In this document: piece by piece, positions 62,199-64,000 of the stretch | How the letters are laid out: each line of letters begins with the position of its first letter | Numbering within the stretch: position 1 is the first letter of the stretch | Source: Aureliella helgolandensis | GTDB taxonomy: Bacteria > Planctomycetota > Planctomycetia > Pirellulales > Pirellulaceae | Assembly (NCBI RefSeq): GCF_007752135.1 | Contig: NZ_CP036298.1 | Coordinates: 1,054,001 to 1,118,000, forward strand | Length of the DNA: 64,000 bases | Direction: 5' to 3' | The notes under the pieces: generated by a model | Told to the model about the DNA's origin: nothing | What the model saw: the letters and a program-made list of their open reading frames with translations, nothing else | The model's database searches: none | Translations under genes and position numbers: made by a program

Positions 62199-63644
62199 TT
62201 ACGGCTTGCCGACAATGGCTGCATGATTCTGCTTGAAGCCTGCTGCGTCCCGTTTAGCGATTAGTTGCGTTTGTAGCATGTTTACCACTGTGGCATACTC
62301 TGGATTTCCTGCCTGGTTGGTGAATTCGTCTGGGTCCCGTTTCAGATCGTACAGCTCTAAGCCCTTTTCCCCAAAGCCCCACTGCGTGAAACGCCAGTCC
62401 GCCGTGCGAATCGATTCTCCTCCGCTGCGGCTGATTGTGAATGCCTGTTCCTTCTTCCAGGACGGAGATTCGGTATCGGCCAGCAGCGGTTGCAGACTTA
62501 TTCCCTGGAGAGAGTCTGGAGCGGCCAGGCCAGCCAGTTCGGCCAGGGTGGGGTAAAGATCGACCAGTTCCGTGATCTTGGTGGTGCCACGGCCGTGCTG
62601 ATCTGTGAGCCACGGCACGCTGATGATAAACGGTACTCGCGTGGCCTCTTCGAACAGGTGCTGCTTCTGGTATTTGTGGTGATGCCCCAAAAGGTAGCCG
62701 TGATCACTAGTGAATACGACAATCGTATTGTTCGCCAACCCCTTTTCCTGCAGAGCATCCAAGACGCGTCCGACCTGCGCGTCCATATACGAAACGCTGG
62801 CGTAATAGGCCTGTAACAGCCCTTGATGCAGCTCAGGCGTCACGCCGTAAGTTGTGCTGTTTCGTTTGTAGTCGCGGATGATTCCGGGCACGTCGTCCAG
62901 GTCATTCTCCGGCACTACCGGTGCGACCATTTCCGCTCGATTGTATTTGTCGAAATACTTTTTCGGGGCGACAAGTGGTACATGCGGTCTCACGAATCCT
63001 ACGGCCAGAAAGAACGGTTTGTCCTTGACCTTGTCAAGAATCTCGATGGCACGATCTGCTGCCATTCCATCGGCGTGCTCACCGTCTCCGCCGGATGCAA
63101 TCACACCGGCAAAGGTCTGTGACCCGTTGTTTTTCGGCGACCAGTTCGTCAGCTCACCGGCAGCGTTTTGTTCCGGAGCCGTGATGTTGATCGCTTCGTC
63201 CCATGAGAAGGGATCATCGCTTTCCGCTGTTCCGGCGATGATCTCAAAGGGGATCCCCATGTGATAAATCTTGCTGACTCGGCCCGCGTAGTAGCCGTTG
63301 TTGCGAAAAGTCTGCGGCAGCGTTACGACGTCAGGCATGCTGCCTCGCAAGGTGCCTTCATTGCCCAACGTTAGATTCGAATACGGATACAAGCCAGACA
63401 TAATCGACGCCCGCGACGCACCACAAACCGGATACTGACAGTGCATGTTCTCAAATTTGACACCGTGGTGTGCTAAGCGATCGAGGTTGGGTGTCTTGCA
63501 CTGCTTGTGCCCAAAGCCACTCAGAGCGGTATTCAGGTCATCTGCGATCAGGAACAGGACGTTCGGCTTCTCAGCGCGTGCCGGTACATTCGGAATCAGC
63601 GTCGTTCCGACCATTGCAAAAACTATCAGACAAGTCGTTTTCAT
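62199..63644 (-). CDS. Secreted sulfatase, iduronate-2-sulfatase-like
   Basis: A 481-aa exported sulfatase. The signal peptide covers about 1-24 (LIVFAMVGTTLIPNVPARAE). NVLFLIADDLNTALSGFG supplies the metal Asp pair. The signature is CGASRASIMSG at Cys74, with Ala where most sulfatases have Pro (CxPSR). Asp/His ligands are in VVFTSDHGYLLGHHHKYQK. DDLN and PYSNLTLGNEGTLRGSMPDV are typical of the iduronate-2-sulfatase-like branch. A second sulfatase gene lies upstream in the same direction, about 95 bases away, so the two are probably one operon. Substrate unknown. Confidence 0.9.
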   Translation of the reverse strand: MKTTCLIVFAMVGTTLIPNVPARAEKPNVLFLIADDLNTALSGFGHKQCKTPNLDRLAHHGVKFENMHCQYPVCGASRASIMSGLYPYSNLTLGNEGTLRGSMPDVVTLPQTFRNNGYYAGRVSKIYHMGIPFEIIAGTAESDDPFSWDEAINITAPEQNAAGELTNWSPKNNGSQTFAGVIASGGDGEHADGMAADRAIEILDKVKDKPFFLAVGFVRPHVPLVAPKKYFDKYNRAEMVAPVVPENDLDDVPGIIRDYKRNSTTYGVTPELHQGLLQAYYASVSYMDAQVGRVLDALQEKGLANNTIVVFTSDHGYLLGHHHKYQKQHLFEEATRVPFIISVPWLTDQHGRGTTKITELVDLYPTLAELAGLAAPDSLQGISLQPLLADTESPSWKKEQAFTISRSGGESIRTADWRFTQWGFGEKGLELYDLKRDPDEFTNQAGNPEYATVVNMLQTQLIAKRDAAGFKQNHAAIVGKP

Positions 63645-63738
63645 CGTTCGATTCTCATATTCCGGTTCGGAGGCTGATTGAGTTCATCCTGGAAGATCTT
63701 GCAGCCTACTGTTAAGCCTTAGATCGGGCAGTGCCGCT

Positions 63739-64000
63739 CTACGGTATTTCTGGCAATGCAAAATCTCTTAGCAAGCGCGGTGGTCCGCTGAGCGCCTGAT
63801 CGTCATCGACTTCTTGCATCTGCTGGACAACCAACTCACGCAGTTTCGTTAGTGTGCGAGCTTGATGGGAGGGTGTGGCCAAGTTGTTTTTCTCGAACGG
63901 ATCGCTTTCTAGATCGTAGAGTTCTTCAGCTGGATTGCTGTGATAGTCATGCAAGAAAGCTGCTGCCTTCGGGGCGGTTTTCGCTGCATCGATGTACGAT
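63739..64000 (-). CDS. C-terminal part of another sulfatase (cut by window edge)
   Basis: About 87 codons are visible. AEELYDLESDPFEKNNLA is the conserved C-terminal strand of S1 sulfatases, which reports the sulfate-group region. The gene continues beyond 64000, so its signature is not visible. It stands upstream of the sulfatase at 62199-63644 and points the same way. Confidence 0.85.
   Translation of the reverse strand, partial: SYIDAAKTAPKAAAFLHDYHSNPAEELYDLESDPFEKNNLATPSHQARTLTKLRELVVQQMQEVDDDQALSGPPRLLRDFALPEIP

Noticed and set aside
1-64000. CRISPR array, rRNA or tRNA genes
   Set aside because: No regularly spaced direct repeats and no cloverleaf-like or rRNA-like segments were recognised by eye; a tRNA scan would be decisive.

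Overview
The window looks like a chromosomal segment of a marine planctomycete, most likely Pirellulaceae (Rhodopirellula-like). This rests on gene content, not on any marker gene: a PVC-type dehydrogenase/HEAT/cytochrome c protein with a DUF1080 domain, five sulfatase genes, a giant secreted protein with an LEPR-xLL-type N-terminal motif and dockerin repeats, a PEP-CTERM protein, and an ECF sigma factor overlapping a membrane Ser/Thr kinase. No rRNA, tRNA or CRISPR array was seen.

Layout. 0.3-10.5 kb: secreted DUF1080/dehydrogenase/cytochrome protein (-), Gfo/Idh/MocA oxidoreductase (-) divergent from a XylR-type regulator (+), and a secreted GH16 glycanase (+), a small polysaccharide-use locus. 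10.7-12.1 kb: complete IS4/IS701-like insertion sequence. 12.8-16.9 kb: kinase and ECF sigma factor (-). 17.3-34.8 kb: a run of secreted proteins, all on +: beta-propeller, DUF1254 protein, DUF1254 lipoprotein, sulfatase, large sulfatase, second beta-propeller, short DUF1254/DUF1214 protein, second DUF1254 protein, sulfatase. The two halves repeat the same order and carry gene relics, so I read them as a duplicated and partly decayed cassette. 36.2-53.3 kb: a debris-rich accessory region with two small secreted proteins, a frameshifted ISL3 element, a beta-helix protein, a nitrilase pseudogene, a Sel1 lipoprotein, a Tyr-rich secreted protein, a PEP-CTERM protein, a reverse-transcriptase pseudogene, an ECF sigma relic, the giant LEPR/dockerin protein and a frameshifted integrase. 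54.1-64 kb: LVIVD-repeat protein, a 732-aa protein with an HEPN-like motif and an EF-Tu-domain-II-like barrel, a beta-lactamase-fold serine hydrolase, a secreted beta-sandwich protein, and two sulfatases (the last cut by the window edge).

Between the genes lies a family of four ~112-bp palindromic repeats (near 5.72, 10.57, 34.94 and 60.11 kb), each at a gene 3' end. One supplies the last codons and stop of the Gfo/Idh/MocA gene and another was the target of the insertion sequence. A second, 37-bp repeat occurs twice exactly and several times in degraded form.

How the genes may work together (inference): GH16, sulfatases, the beta-helix protein, the oxidoreductase and the XylR-type regulator fit breakdown of sulfated algal polysaccharides. 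The propeller/DUF1254/sulfatase cassette is the best candidate for an uncharacterised secreted system.
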